DNA from: Catenuloplanes atrovinosus
Lineage (GTDB): Bacteria > Actinomycetota > Actinomycetes > Mycobacteriales > Micromonosporaceae
DNA: 64,000 bases
Reading direction: 5' to 3'
Assembly: GCF_031458235.1 (NCBI RefSeq)
Contig: NZ_JAVDYB010000001.1
Coordinates: 6,762,501-6,826,500 of the forward strand
The translations under genes were made by a program, and so were the position numbers. The notes below the pieces were generated by a model that saw only the letters and a list, made by a program, of their open reading frames with translations, ran no database searches and was not told the DNA's origin. Within the stretch, counting starts at the first letter, position 1, and every line of letters starts with the position of its first letter. Below, in pieces: positions 36,083 through 44,754 of this stretch.

Positions 36083-36250
36083 GCGCCTCGCGTGGGCTTT
36101 CCGAAGCCGCGCGCCTTGCGTGGGCCTTTCGGAGCCGCGCGCCTTGCCTGGGCTTTCCGGAGCCGCGCGTTGCGTGGGCCTTTCGGAGCCGCGCGCCTTG
36201 CCTGGGAGCTTTCCGGAGCCGCGCGCCTTGCGCGGGCGTTCCGGAGCCGC
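36083..36250. repeat. 28-bp minisatellite, six units
   Basis: Six head-to-tail units of GCGCCTTGCGTGGGCTTTCC plus GGAGCCGC. Unit lengths are 28, 28, 28, 26, 30 and 28 bases; two alternating sub-types (GGCCTTTCGGAG and GGCTTTCCGGAG) are seen. There are no spacers, so it is not a CRISPR array. Tandem slippage is the likely origin. Confidence 0.9.
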
Positions 36251-36415
36251 GCGCCGGCCACGGGCCGACGCGATCCCGCGACCGGTCGCCTCACGGAACC
36301 CGACGCGACTCCGCGATCGAGCTGGCCGCACCACGCGGATACAAGGCGGCCGGGCGGAAAACGCCAGAGGCGGCTACGGAAGCGCGGACGACGGTTACGG
36401 AGGCGCGGGAGGGCG

Positions 36416-36736
36416 TCAGAGCATGTGACGGAGGGCGGTGAGGCGGGTGGCGGCCTCGGTGAGGATCGTGGGGGGTGGGGTGGCGGCGAGGAGGTCGGTG
36501 ACGACCACGCGGAGTTGGTCGACCAGGGCGAGGTCGTTGGGGAGGCGTGGGACCGGGCGGCGGGGCTGGCCCTCCGCGTCGGCGGCGGCGTCGGCGACCC
36601 AGGTGATCAGCGCGTGGACGGCGTCGGCGCGGGTGCCGGTGGTGCCGTCGAGTGGAGTGGCCCAGCGCGGGGCCTCCCAGTGGCCCACCTGGCGGACGAA
36701 ACGGTCCAGGGCCTGATCGAGGGTCGCGGTGCTCAT
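36416..36736 (-). CDS. small hypothetical protein
   Basis: A 106-residue soluble protein starting MSTATLDQALDRFVRQVGHW and mostly alpha-helical (DAVHALITWVADAAADAEGQ, DQLRVVVTDLLAAT, ILTEAATRLTALRHML). I do not recognise a family beyond similar uncharacterised actinobacterial proteins. TACGCT lies eight bases before the ATG, so the transcript may be leaderless. It is on the same strand as the Bax-inhibitor-like gene but separated from it by a strong terminator, so it is probably independently expressed. Confidence 0.75.
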   Translation of the reverse strand: MSTATLDQALDRFVRQVGHWEAPRWATPLDGTTGTRADAVHALITWVADAAADAEGQPRRPVPRLPNDLALVDQLRVVVTDLLAATPPPTILTEAATRLTALRHML

Positions 36737-36766
36737 CGGGTGCGAGCGTACCGGCGCCGGGAACGG

Positions 36767-36805
36767 CGAAGCCCGCCGGAGCCGGGAGGGCTCGGGCGGG
36801 CTTCG
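36767..36805 (-). terminator. terminator of the Bax-inhibitor-like gene
   Basis: CGAAGCCCGCC (36767-36777) pairs perfectly with GGCGGGCTTCG (36795-36805); inside, GAGCC pairs with GGCTC. It begins 15 bases after the stop codon at 36820 in the minus direction. Confidence 0.85.
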
Positions 36806-36819
36806 GTGCGATGTGAGAG

Positions 36820-37644
36820 CTAGTCGTCTTGCAGGAAGCTGAGCAGGCGCAGGATCTCCAGGTACAGCCAGACGAGGCCGACCAGGATGCCGAAGGCCGC
36901 GGTCCACGCGTACTTCTGCGGGAGGCCCATCCGCACGCCCTCCTCGATCTCGCCGAAGTTGAGCACGAAGCTCAGCGAGGCGACGACGATGCAGACGAGG
37001 CTGAAGCCGATGGCGAGCGCGCTGCCGTCGCGCAGGCCGGTGTTGACACCGAACAGCGCGAACACCAGGTTGATCATCATGACGGCGAAGAGGCCCATCA
37101 TGACCGAGATCAGGATGCGGGCGAACTTCGGCGTGGCCCGGATGACGCGGGCCCGGTAGAGGATCGCCATCAGGAAGAAGACGCCGAACGTGGCCGTGGT
37201 GGCCTGCAGCACGATGCCGTCGTAGAAGGTCTCGAACTGCTTGCTGATCAGGCCGAGGAACGCACCCTCGACGACCGCGTAGACGCCGACCAGGACCGGG
37301 TTGGCCATCCGCATGAACGAGATGACCAGACCGAGCACGAGGCCGACGACGGCCGCGCCGATGAGCGCCGGCAGCTCCAGCGGGGCCGGGATCAGCACCC
37401 ACGCGGCGGCGGCGGAGAGAGCGGTGATCGCAAGCAGCGCGACAGTGCGGACGACGACGTCATCGATGGTCATCGGGCGGACGGCCGGCGGAGCCGCCGG
37501 GTACGCCTGGGACGGGTAGGGCTGGTCGTAACCCGCCGGACCGTAACCGGGCGCGGCACCCGGGCCGTAGGCGCCGTACGCGCCGGCCCGCTCGCGCTCG
37601 GCAGCCCGGCCGAGCTGGCTCAGCACCGGGTTGCTTGTCTTCAC
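36820..37644 (-). CDS. Bax inhibitor-1/YccA-like membrane protein
   Basis: A 274-residue protein. The first ~60 residues are Gly/Pro/Tyr/Ala-rich (AYGAYGPGAAPGYGPAGYDQ) and probably cytosolic; about seven membrane helices follow. Family marks include a conserved TVALLAITALSAAAAWVL first helix, NPVLVGVYAVVEGAFLGLIS and FEEIEEG-like NFGEIEEGVRMGLPQKYAWT. YccA/BI-1 proteins form pH-sensitive calcium leaks or modulate membrane proteases; the role here is unknown. GTG at 37644 has GGAGG eight bases upstream and begins VKTSNPVLSQL, deciding against the longer open frame. Confidence 0.92.
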   Translation of the reverse strand: MKTSNPVLSQLGRAAERERAGAYGAYGPGAAPGYGPAGYDQPYPSQAYPAAPPAVRPMTIDDVVVRTVALLAITALSAAAAWVLIPAPLELPALIGAAVVGLVLGLVISFMRMANPVLVGVYAVVEGAFLGLISKQFETFYDGIVLQATTATFGVFFLMAILYRARVIRATPKFARILISVMMGLFAVMMINLVFALFGVNTGLRDGSALAIGFSLVCIVVASLSFVLNFGEIEEGVRMGLPQKYAWTAAFGILVGLVWLYLEILRLLSFLQDD

Positions 37645-37783
37645 GTCTATGGCCTCCTGCCAGTAATGACACCTCAGCCAAGAGTAAGGGGTGGTCACCG
37701 GAGTGGGCGACCTGCAGGCCTGTGAAATTGCTGAACAGGACGTCCTACACCTTGTGGGAGCGGACGATCGGGAGGTAAAGGAG

Positions 37784-37864
37784 TGCCCGGGGCGGGGGTC
37801 GAACCCGCATGCCTCTCGGCAGCCGCTTTTAAGGCGGCCGTGTATGCCATTCCACCACCCGGGC
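37784..37864 (-). tRNA. tRNA-Leu(UAA)
   Basis: On the minus strand a full tRNA folds: acceptor GCCCGGG with CCCGGGC, anticodon stem-loop with loop CTTAAAA giving anticodon TAA, long variable arm TGCCGAGAGGCA and T-arm GCGGGTTCGACCCCCGC. Discriminator base A; CCA is not encoded. It reads UUA codons, as bldA does in Streptomyces, where loss of the tRNA blocks differentiation. It lies between two divergently read protein genes. Confidence 0.95.
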
Positions 37865-37948
37865 GGGTACGCGTGTGCAGATGCCACGGTAATGGGTGGC
37901 GGCGCACCGGGCGCACCGATAACCCCGCGGCACACTACTGTCGTCCCC

Positions 37949-39724
37949 GTGACGAGCCCCACACCCATCGAATCGGACCGGGCCGACGACGGCTCACCAC
38001 ACGTGGACGGAAAGCGATGGGACGTCGCCGACCTGGCATTCTGCGTCTTCTACCTGTTCCTCGCGGTCTGGCTGACGTCCTATCTGTGGCCGGATCCGGG
38101 CGCCAAGGTCATGGCGCTGAACCCGGCCGACCAGACGCTTTACGAGTGGTTCCTGGCGTACGACACCCGGATAGCCCGCGGCGATGTCGGCTTGATCACT
38201 GACCGGCTGAACGTGCCGGACGGGGTCAATCTGCTCGCCAACACGTCCGTGATCGCGCTCGGCGTGCTGATGACGCCGGTGACGCTGGTCTTCGGCGTAC
38301 CGGTGACGTTCGCGGTGCTGGTCGTGCTGAACCTGGCCGGCACCGCGATCGCCTGGCACGTGCTGTTCCGCCGGGTGCTGGGCGCGGAGCCGGTCGCGGC
38401 CGGGCTCGGCGCGGTGTTCGCCGGTTTCGCGCCCGGCATGGTGTCGCAGTCGGTCAGCCACCTGCACATGACCGCGCAGTGGCTGGTCCCGGTCATGGTG
38501 TGGATGCTGGTCAGGATGTACCGGGCGGCCGGGGCCCGGGATCGCCGCCGGGTCGGCACGTCCGCGCTGGGCCTGGCCGCGGCCGTGGTCGTGCAGGTCT
38601 TCATCGGCGAGGAGGTGCTCTTCCTCACCGCGTGCACGCTGCTGCTGGTCACGGTGGGGTACGCGGTGCTCCACCCACGCGCCGCGCGGCGCGCCGCCGG
38701 GCTGTTCACGGCCGGGATGCTGGTCACCGCGGCCGTGTCCGGTGCGCTCCTGGCGTACCCGCTGTGGGTGCAGTTCGCTGGTCCGCAGGCGGTGAACGGC
38801 ACGCTCTTCCTGCCCGGTTACTTCGTGACCGACCTGGCCAGCTTCGCCGCGTTCTCGCCGCTGTCCGTGGCCGGCGGCCCCGCGTCGGCGGAGCTGAGCA
38901 CCGGGCCGAGCGAGTACAACACGTTCCTCGGCTGGCCGTTGCTGCTGCTGACGGCCGGGTTCGTGATCTGGCGGCGGCGGGACCGGGCGGTGCTGGCCGC
39001 CGCGTTCGCCGGCCTGGTGATGGCCGTGCTGTCGCTAGGGCCGTCCATCGTGTACGACCGGGAGCAGCTCGACGTCTGGGGGCCGTTCTCGCTGCTGGAG
39101 AGCGTGCCGGTGGTGGACGCCGCGCTGCCGATGCGGTTCTCGCTGCCGCTGATCCCGGTGATCGCCGTGATCCTCGCCCGCGGCATCCAGCACGGCCTGT
39201 CCCGGCCGGATCTCACCCGGTACGTGGCGCCGGTGCTCACCGTCGTGGCGCTGGCCCCGCTGACGCCGGAGCCGCTGCCGGCCGCGACCCGGGAGCCGCT
39301 GCCCGAGTTCATCGCGGGCGGACACTGGCGCGAGTGCGTGCCGGTGGGCGGCGTGCTGGTGCCGGTGCCGCTGCCGACGCCGCAGGATCCGTGGCCGATG
39401 CGCTGGGCGGCGGCGACGAACACCGCGTTCGGCATGCCGGAGGGCTTCTTCATCGCGTCGTACGGCGCGGACGGCGCCCCGTCGATGGGCACCTACCAGC
39501 GGACGCTGTCGAACGTGACGGCCGAGGTGGCGAAGACCGGCGCGGTGCCGGAGATCGACGCCCAGAAGGGCGCGGACGCCCGCGCCGACCTGGCGCACTG
39601 GGGCGCGTCGTGCGTGGTGGTCGCGGACTCCGCGCCGAACGCGGCGGCGCTGCGGATCACCGTGGGGCGCCTGCTCGGCACGCCCGGGACCCGGCTGGCC
39701 GACGTCTACTACTGGCGGGCCTGA
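37949..39724 (+). CDS. large integral membrane protein, glycosyltransferase-C-like
   Basis: A 591-residue protein with about ten to eleven membrane helices and a soluble C-terminal part of ~150 residues. The first loop after helix 1 carries acidic residues (FLAYDTRIARGDVG), the pattern of GT-C membrane glycosyltransferases that use lipid-linked sugars; this assignment is tentative. Other segments are HLHMTAQWLVPVMVWMLVRM and a central RRRDRAVLAAAFAGLVMAVL. The GTG at 37949 follows TACTGT by seven bases, a leaderless arrangement, and starts VTSPTPIESDRADDGS. A perfect terminator follows. A role in decorating envelope glycans is inferred. Confidence 0.85.
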   Translation: MTSPTPIESDRADDGSPHVDGKRWDVADLAFCVFYLFLAVWLTSYLWPDPGAKVMALNPADQTLYEWFLAYDTRIARGDVGLITDRLNVPDGVNLLANTSVIALGVLMTPVTLVFGVPVTFAVLVVLNLAGTAIAWHVLFRRVLGAEPVAAGLGAVFAGFAPGMVSQSVSHLHMTAQWLVPVMVWMLVRMYRAAGARDRRRVGTSALGLAAAVVVQVFIGEEVLFLTACTLLLVTVGYAVLHPRAARRAAGLFTAGMLVTAAVSGALLAYPLWVQFAGPQAVNGTLFLPGYFVTDLASFAAFSPLSVAGGPASAELSTGPSEYNTFLGWPLLLLTAGFVIWRRRDRAVLAAAFAGLVMAVLSLGPSIVYDREQLDVWGPFSLLESVPVVDAALPMRFSLPLIPVIAVILARGIQHGLSRPDLTRYVAPVLTVVALAPLTPEPLPAATREPLPEFIAGGHWRECVPVGGVLVPVPLPTPQDPWPMRWAAATNTAFGMPEGFFIASYGADGAPSMGTYQRTLSNVTAEVAKTGAVPEIDAQKGADARADLAHWGASCVVVADSAPNAAALRITVGRLLGTPGTRLADVYYWRA

Positions 39725-39733
39725 GACACGGCG

Positions 39734-39762
39734 GAAGGGGGCAGGGTGACCCTGCCCCCTTC
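39734..39762. terminator. bidirectional terminator
   Basis: GAAGGGGGCAGGG (39734-39746) and CCCTGCCCCCTTC (39750-39762) form a perfect 13-bp stem with a TGA loop between the convergent ends of the membrane protein and NDH-2 genes. Confidence 0.92.
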
Positions 39763-39778
39763 TCGACGGACGAGCTGA

Positions 39779-41152
39779 TCAGGCCTTGACCGCGGCCGCC
39801 TCGGCCTTCGGCGCCTCCACCGTGGCCGGCTTCGGCTCGAGCGGCGGCGTGACCTCGGTGAACTCCTCGCGCGGTGCGTGCAGCTGGCCGAGCGCGACCA
39901 CCTCACGCTTGAGGAGGAACGCCAGCGTCCAGTCCGCGACCACGCGCACCTTGCGGTTGAACGACGGGATCTGGCTGACGTGGTAGAAGCGGTGCATCAG
40001 CCACGCCGGGAAGCCGGGCACCTTGACGCCGTAGACCTTCGCGGCACCCTTGTAGAGGCCGAGGCCGGCGACCGAGCCCAGGTACTTGTGCCGGTAGGTC
40101 TTCGGCTCGCGCCCGTGGATGACGCGCGCGATGTTGTCGGCCACCACGACCGCCTGCCGGACCGCGTGCTGCGCGCTCGGCGAGCACCAGGCGCCGACGC
40201 CGCCGGTCAGGTCCGGCACCTGCGCGCAGTCGCCCGCGGCCCAGGCGCCCTCGACGACCGTCTCGCCGTCCGCGACCTGGAGCGTGGGCAGGCAGTTGAC
40301 GTGACCGCGCGGGCCGAGCGGCAGGTCCGTGTTGGCCAGCATCGGGGACGGCTTCACGCCGGCGGTCCAGACCACCGTGTCGGTGATGAACGTCTCGCCG
40401 TCGGAGAGCTTCACGTTGCCGTCGACGCAGGACTCCAGGAACGTGCCGAGCCGCATGTCGATGCCGCGCCTGCGCAGCTGGCGGGCCGCGTACGCACCCA
40501 TGTCCGGGCCGATCTCCGGCAGAATCCGCTGGGTCGCCTCGACCAGCACGAAGCGGACCTCGTCCTGCTTGATCTCCGGGTAGTACTTGAGCGCGGAGCG
40601 GACCATGTCCTCCATCTCGGCCAGCGCCTCGATGCCCGCGTAACCGCCACCGACGAAGCAGAACGTCAGGGCGCGCCGCTTGGTCTCCGGGTCGGTGGTG
40701 GTGGCGGCGACGTCCAGCCGGTCGAGGAAGTGGTTCCTCAGGTAGATGGCCTCGCCGATGGTCTTGAAGCCGATGCCCTGCTCGCGCAGGCCCGGGATGG
40801 GCAGCGTGCGGGACACGGAGCCGGGTGCGACCAGGATGTGGTCGTACTCGACCTCGCGGGCCGGCCCGGAGATGGTCTCGACCAGCACCTTCTTGTTGGC
40901 GTGGTCGATGCGAGTGACCTCACCGGAGATGATCGTGCAACGGCGCAGCTCCCGGCGCAGCGGCACAACGGCGTGCCGCGGGGAGATGTTGCCGGCCGAC
41001 GCCTCGGGGAGGAACGGCTGATAGGTCATGTGCGGCTGAGGATCGACGACGATAACCTCGGCCTCGCGCGCGCTGAGCTTCTTGGAGAGGCGCAGCGCGG
41101 CGAAAAGGCCCACGTGCCCAGCTCCAACCACAAGGATCCGCTGAGGACTCAC
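39779..41152 (-). CDS. ndh: type II NADH:quinone oxidoreductase
   Basis: A 457-residue single-subunit NADH dehydrogenase that passes electrons to menaquinone without proton pumping. FAD site VVGAGHVGLFAALRLSKKL at the N-terminus, NAD site CFVGGGYAGIEALAEMEDM in the middle, and WAAGDCAQVPDLTGG of the second FAD contact. A C-terminal amphipathic/hydrophobic part (RVVADWTLAFLLKREVVALG) should attach it to the membrane. The last ~25 residues are a Pro/Ala/Lys-rich tail. GTG at 41152 directly precedes SPQRILVVGAG; AGGAG lies 13 bases upstream. Confidence 0.95.
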   Translation of the reverse strand: MSPQRILVVGAGHVGLFAALRLSKKLSAREAEVIVVDPQPHMTYQPFLPEASAGNISPRHAVVPLRRELRRCTIISGEVTRIDHANKKVLVETISGPAREVEYDHILVAPGSVSRTLPIPGLREQGIGFKTIGEAIYLRNHFLDRLDVAATTTDPETKRRALTFCFVGGGYAGIEALAEMEDMVRSALKYYPEIKQDEVRFVLVEATQRILPEIGPDMGAYAARQLRRRGIDMRLGTFLESCVDGNVKLSDGETFITDTVVWTAGVKPSPMLANTDLPLGPRGHVNCLPTLQVADGETVVEGAWAAGDCAQVPDLTGGVGAWCSPSAQHAVRQAVVVADNIARVIHGREPKTYRHKYLGSVAGLGLYKGAAKVYGVKVPGFPAWLMHRFYHVSQIPSFNRKVRVVADWTLAFLLKREVVALGQLHAPREEFTEVTPPLEPKPATVEAPKAEAAAVKA

Positions 41153-41274
41153 GAGGGTTATCTTTCTCCTAACCACTTGACCTTGCGCGGGGGATGGCAA
41201 CTTCTGTGATCCACGACGCGTCCCGGTCCAGGTAAATATCCGGTTACGCCGACAAAAGCGCAGGTCAGAGGCGA

Positions 41275-41826
41275 TTATCGAGAGATGCGGGCCAGTAGCG
41301 CAGTGGCCGCGACCGCTGCCGCTAGGCCACCGATCGCGAACGCTGCGTAACCCCCGAGCGTTACCCGGCCGACCGCGGCGAGCACCATGACGAGCACGAC
41401 CGCCGATCCGAGCAGCACCGCGAGCAGCCGAATCACCCATCCGGTGACCACCTCGGCGCGGATCGCCGCGTCGTACGGCAGGCAGGCGGCCAGCGCCGCG
41501 AGGCTGTGCCCGGCGTAGAGCAGCGACGCGAGCGCCAGCACCCGGCCGAGCACGATCGGTTCGCCGTACCCGGCGGTGGCCACGGCGTACAGCGTGATCG
41601 CGGTGACGGCCAGGGCCGCCGGCGGGAAGCCGCGCGGGGCCAGCGCCGGGAACAGCGCCAGCAGCAGCGCCAGGCCGGCGGACCGGACGTCGAGGTACTC
41701 CACGGGCACCGCCACCAGCAGCGTGGCCGTGCCGACCAGCACCAGCGCGGCCCGGACGGCGAACGGCACCGCGGTCATCCGCCGGGCCGCGGCCGTCGCC
41801 CGCCGGTACCGCTCCATCAGCCTCAT
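41275..41826 (-). CDS. polytopic membrane protein, last gene of the MoxR/DUF58 operon
   Basis: A 183-residue protein with about five membrane helices and a basic N-terminus (MRLMERYRRATAAARR). No family could be named. The ATG at 41826 overlaps the stop of the DUF58 gene as ATGA, so it is the last of six translationally coupled genes. Cys occurs once (LAACLPYDAAIRAEVV). In similar operons the final gene is often a small uncharacterised membrane protein, and a role with the DUF58-MoxR pair is inference. Confidence 0.85.
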   Translation of the reverse strand: MRLMERYRRATAAARRMTAVPFAVRAALVLVGTATLLVAVPVEYLDVRSAGLALLLALFPALAPRGFPPAALAVTAITLYAVATAGYGEPIVLGRVLALASLLYAGHSLAALAACLPYDAAIRAEVVTGWVIRLLAVLLGSAVVLVMVLAAVGRVTLGGYAAFAIGGLAAAVAATALLARISR

Positions 41827-43193
41827 CGCAGGCCCGCCCGGGGCGCGCCGGCGAACCGCGCGATGTCCCGCAGCACCAGGTCCAGGCTGCCGGCGCCGGC
41901 CCAGCTCACCACCGGTACGCCGTGCTCGCGCAGCCGGCCCATGGTGTTCTCCCGCTCCATCCGCCACAGTCGCAGCGCGGTGTCCGTCCACGGGCCGCCG
42001 CTGCGCACGGTCAGCCCGGTCGGCGGCAGCGTGTCCACCGCGACCACGTACCGGCCGGAGCGGGCCAGCCGGGCCAGCATCTCCGCGGAGCTCGGCTCCA
42101 GCAGCGGCGTGAGCACCACCAGCAGCGCGTTCGACGAGACCAGGTGCGCGGCGACCGGGTCGGCGGCGCCGTCCACGCTGCCCTGCGGGCGCACCTCCAG
42201 CAGCCACTCCAGCACGGTGAGGTACTGCCGCCGGCCGGCCGCGGCGCGGAGGCGGCGGGCGGCCGGGCCGTACTCCAGCAGCGAGACCCGGTCGCCGCGG
42301 TGCAGGTAGTGCTCCGCGATCGCGGCCGCGGCCCGGACCGTGGTGTCCAGCACGGACGCGCCGCCGTGCACGCCGCCGGAGTTGCCGGTCTCCGCGGTCA
42401 CGTCCAGCAGCAGCGCCACCTCGGCGTCCCGATCGGAGAGCGTGGCGGCCACGTGCAGCGCGCCGGTGCGCAGCGACACCCGCCAGTCGATGCGCCGCAG
42501 CCGGTCACCGGGACCGAACTGGCGTACGCCGGCCAGTTCGCCGGCCTGCCCGGGGCGCCGGGAGCGGTGGTTGCCGACCAGGCCGGCCGCGTTCGGCATG
42601 GCGTCGACCGCCTGGAACGGCTCGGTGCGCGGATAGACCGCGATGCGCGCCGCGCGGAGTACCACCGGCGCGGACGTGAACAGCCCGTCGCAGGCCGCCG
42701 CCACGGCCGCGACCGGGCCCAGGTCATGCCGGCCCCAGCGCAGCGCCTCACCCTCCAGCGCGATCACGCCGGCCGTACCCGCGTCGACCGGCAGCCCGTG
42801 CGGCCGGTCCGCCGCCGCCACGCGCAGCCAGTGGGACCGGCGCACCCGCGTCAGCACCACGTCGTAGCGGACCCGGTCCGGGTTGATCACCTCGAGTTCC
42901 GCGACCACGTCGCCGCTCTCCACGCGGTTGGTCGCGTCGACCGTGACGGCCAGGTCCGGCGCCGCGGAGGGCCGGTGGCGCAGCGAGACCGCGGTCCCGA
43001 TCAGGAACGGCGTGGCCAGCAGCACCAGATCGGTGCGGGCCAGCCCGACGCCCGCGATCAGCAGCAGCCCGGCGAGCAGCAGCGCGCGGCTCAGCGCGCG
43101 GGTCGGTGCCCACGCCGCCACGCCCTCCGCCTCGGGCGCGGCGGCGGGCGGCTCCGCGACCGCGGGCGGCACCGCCGGCCGCAGCCCGCTCAC
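41823..43193 (-). CDS. DUF58 domain protein
   Basis: A 456-residue protein with two membrane helices near residues 35-75 (ALLLAGLLLIAGVGLARTDL, LLATPFLIGTAV) and a large C-terminal part. The DUF58 signature is YASFGPGDRLRRIDWRVSL-like: GVRQFGPGDRLRRIDWRVS followed by LHVAATLSDRDAEVALLLDV, the start of a von Willebrand A-like fold. DUF58 proteins accompany MoxR ATPases and are thought to act in envelope assembly or chaperoning. GTG at 43193 overlaps the moxR stop as GTGA and is followed by the next gene with an ATGA overlap. Confidence 0.93.
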   Translation of the reverse strand: MSGLRPAVPPAVAEPPAAAPEAEGVAAWAPTRALSRALLLAGLLLIAGVGLARTDLVLLATPFLIGTAVSLRHRPSAAPDLAVTVDATNRVESGDVVAELEVINPDRVRYDVVLTRVRRSHWLRVAAADRPHGLPVDAGTAGVIALEGEALRWGRHDLGPVAAVAAACDGLFTSAPVVLRAARIAVYPRTEPFQAVDAMPNAAGLVGNHRSRRPGQAGELAGVRQFGPGDRLRRIDWRVSLRTGALHVAATLSDRDAEVALLLDVTAETGNSGGVHGGASVLDTTVRAAAAIAEHYLHRGDRVSLLEYGPAARRLRAAAGRRQYLTVLEWLLEVRPQGSVDGAADPVAAHLVSSNALLVVLTPLLEPSSAEMLARLARSGRYVVAVDTLPPTGLTVRSGGPWTDTALRLWRMERENTMGRLREHGVPVVSWAGAGSLDLVLRDIARFAGAPRAGLR

Positions 43194-44200
43194 GACGCGT
43201 GCCCGCCCGCGCCCGCGTAGCTCGGCATCGCGCCGCTGGCCGGGGCCGGCGTCGCGGCCAGCACCTCGGTCACCACGAACGCCGGGTCGACGCGGCGCAG
43301 CCACATCTCCGGGCGCAGCGTGATCCGGTGGGTGAGCGCCGGGATCGCGACCTCCTTGACGTCCTCCGGCACCACGTAGTCCCGGCCGGCCAGGGCGGCC
43401 CGCGCGCGGGACAGCAGCAGCAGCGCCAGCGAACCGCGCGGCGAGGCGCCGACCAGCACGGACGGGTGCTCCCGGGTGGCGGCCGCGAGCGCGACGATGT
43501 AGCGCCCGATGGAGTCCTCGACCACGACCCGTTCCAGGCCGGCCTGCATGCGCAGCAGCGTCTCCGCGTCCACCACGGGCTCGATCACCGCCTCCTCGCG
43601 CCGGCGGTGGATGCGGCGGCGCAGCACCTCCCACTCCTCCTCGTGGCTCGGATAGCCGAACGACACGCGCAGCAGGAACCGGTCCAGCTGCGCCTCGGGG
43701 AGCGGGTACGTGCCCTCGTACTCGATCGGGTTGGCCGTGGCCAGCACGTGGAACGGCGCGTCCAGCCGGTACGTGACGCCCTCCACCGAGACCTGCTTCT
43801 CCTGCATCGCCTCCAGCAGCGCGGCCTGCGTCTTCGGCGGCGTGCGGTTGATCTCGTCGGCGAGCAGCAGGTTCGTGAAGATCGGCCCGGCCCGGAAGGT
43901 GAAGTCGTGGCGGCTCTGGTCGTAGAGGAACGAGCCGGTCACGTCCGCCGGCAGCAGGTCCGGCGTGAACTGCAGCCTCCGGAAGTCCAGCCCGAGCGCC
44001 TGCGCGAAGCTGCGCGCGGTCAGCGTCTTGCCCAGGCCGGGCAGGTCCTCCAGCAGCACGTGGCCGCCGGCCAGGATGCCGGCCAGGACCAGCTCCAGCG
44101 GGTCGCGCTTGCCGACCACGACCGTGCCGACCGCGTCCAGCACGGTCCGCGCGAGCGCGCCCACCTCGTGCGGCGGGAGCGGCTCCGGCATCTCGGTCAT
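43190..44200 (-). CDS. MoxR-family AAA+ ATPase
   Basis: A 336-residue ATPase. Walker A is HVLLEDLPGLGKTLTARSFA, Walker B is LLLADEINRTPPKTQAALLE, sensor region ATANPIEYEGTYPLPEAQLD with arginine finger in RFLLRVSFGYP, and the C-terminal lid contains VGASPRGSLALLLLSRARAA. MoxR ATPases act as chaperones that mature partner complexes together with DUF58/VWA proteins. The ATG at 44200 overlaps the preceding stop as ATGA. Its direct partner is the DUF58 protein encoded next. Confidence 0.96.
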   Translation of the reverse strand: MTEMPEPLPPHEVGALARTVLDAVGTVVVGKRDPLELVLAGILAGGHVLLEDLPGLGKTLTARSFAQALGLDFRRLQFTPDLLPADVTGSFLYDQSRHDFTFRAGPIFTNLLLADEINRTPPKTQAALLEAMQEKQVSVEGVTYRLDAPFHVLATANPIEYEGTYPLPEAQLDRFLLRVSFGYPSHEEEWEVLRRRIHRRREEAVIEPVVDAETLLRMQAGLERVVVEDSIGRYIVALAAATREHPSVLVGASPRGSLALLLLSRARAALAGRDYVVPEDVKEVAIPALTHRITLRPEMWLRRVDPAFVVTEVLAATPAPASGAMPSYAGAGGHAS

Positions 44201-44754
44201 AGTTCCTCCAGGCGGGTGACCAGCGACGCGAACTGTCGCGGTTTCGGTGCGCGCCGCGGCGACGCGGTCAGCAGGGTCCACAGCTGCTCGCCGAGCAGCT
44301 CGCGGGCCCGTCGTTCGTCAGACGCGATGGTGATGCCGTGGCGTTGTCTCAGCCGCTCGTCGGCCAGCTCGCGCAGCGCCGGCGTGGTCAGCCGCCGGAA
44401 CCGCTCCGCGTCCTCGGTGCTCCAGGTGAGTACGCGCTCCCAGCGGCCGACCGCGCGCCGCAGCCCGTCGCCGCCGGTCCAGTCGTAGGTGCCGGGCTCC
44501 TCACCGCGCGGCATCGGGCGGTCCGGCCGCTCCGGCCGCCGCGGCACCGGGATGGACGAGGTCACCCGGTACAGCAGCGCGAGCGCGCCGAAGAGCGCGA
44601 ACAGCACCGGGATCGAGGCGGTCAGCTCGGAGGCGCGCAGCAGGAAGTAGGTGACCGACGTCCCGGCCGCGGCGGCCAGCAGCGTGAGGAACCACCCGCG
44701 GCGCTTGCGCGGCGGACGCTCCTCCGCGCTGGTCAGCAGCTCCTCGATGCTCAC
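44197..44754 (-). CDS. membrane protein of the MoxR operon
   Basis: A 185-residue protein with two membrane helices close together (WFLTLLAAAAGTSVTYFLLR and TASIPVLFALFGALALLYRV) after a charged N-terminus, then a soluble Arg-rich domain (RRAVGRWERVLTWSTEDAER, LRELADERLRQRHGITIASD). The conserved pattern is found in actinobacterial MoxR/DUF58/DUF4129 clusters, but no named family was recognised. Overlaps: ATGA with the DUF4129 gene before it and ATGA with moxR after it. Confidence 0.85.
   Translation of the reverse strand: MSIEELLTSAEERPPRKRRGWFLTLLAAAAGTSVTYFLLRASELTASIPVLFALFGALALLYRVTSSIPVPRRPERPDRPMPRGEEPGTYDWTGGDGLRRAVGRWERVLTWSTEDAERFRRLTTPALRELADERLRQRHGITIASDERRARELLGEQLWTLLTASPRRAPKPRQFASLVTRLEEL

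Larger units (their letters stand above)
35862..36415. other. 554-base non-coding, repeat-rich block
   Basis: Between the thiolase and a small convergent gene I see no credible protein. It contains one copy of a dispersed 51-bp element (35865-35915), six tandem 28-bp units (36083-36250) and a direct pair CGGCTACGGAAGCGCGG / CGGTTACGGAGGCGCGG near 36370-36410. Nothing recognisable lies in 35916-36082 or 36251-36365. Confidence 0.75.

Noticed and set aside
36083-36250. CRISPR-like array
   Set aside because: The units abut directly with no spacers, and no cas gene is in the window.
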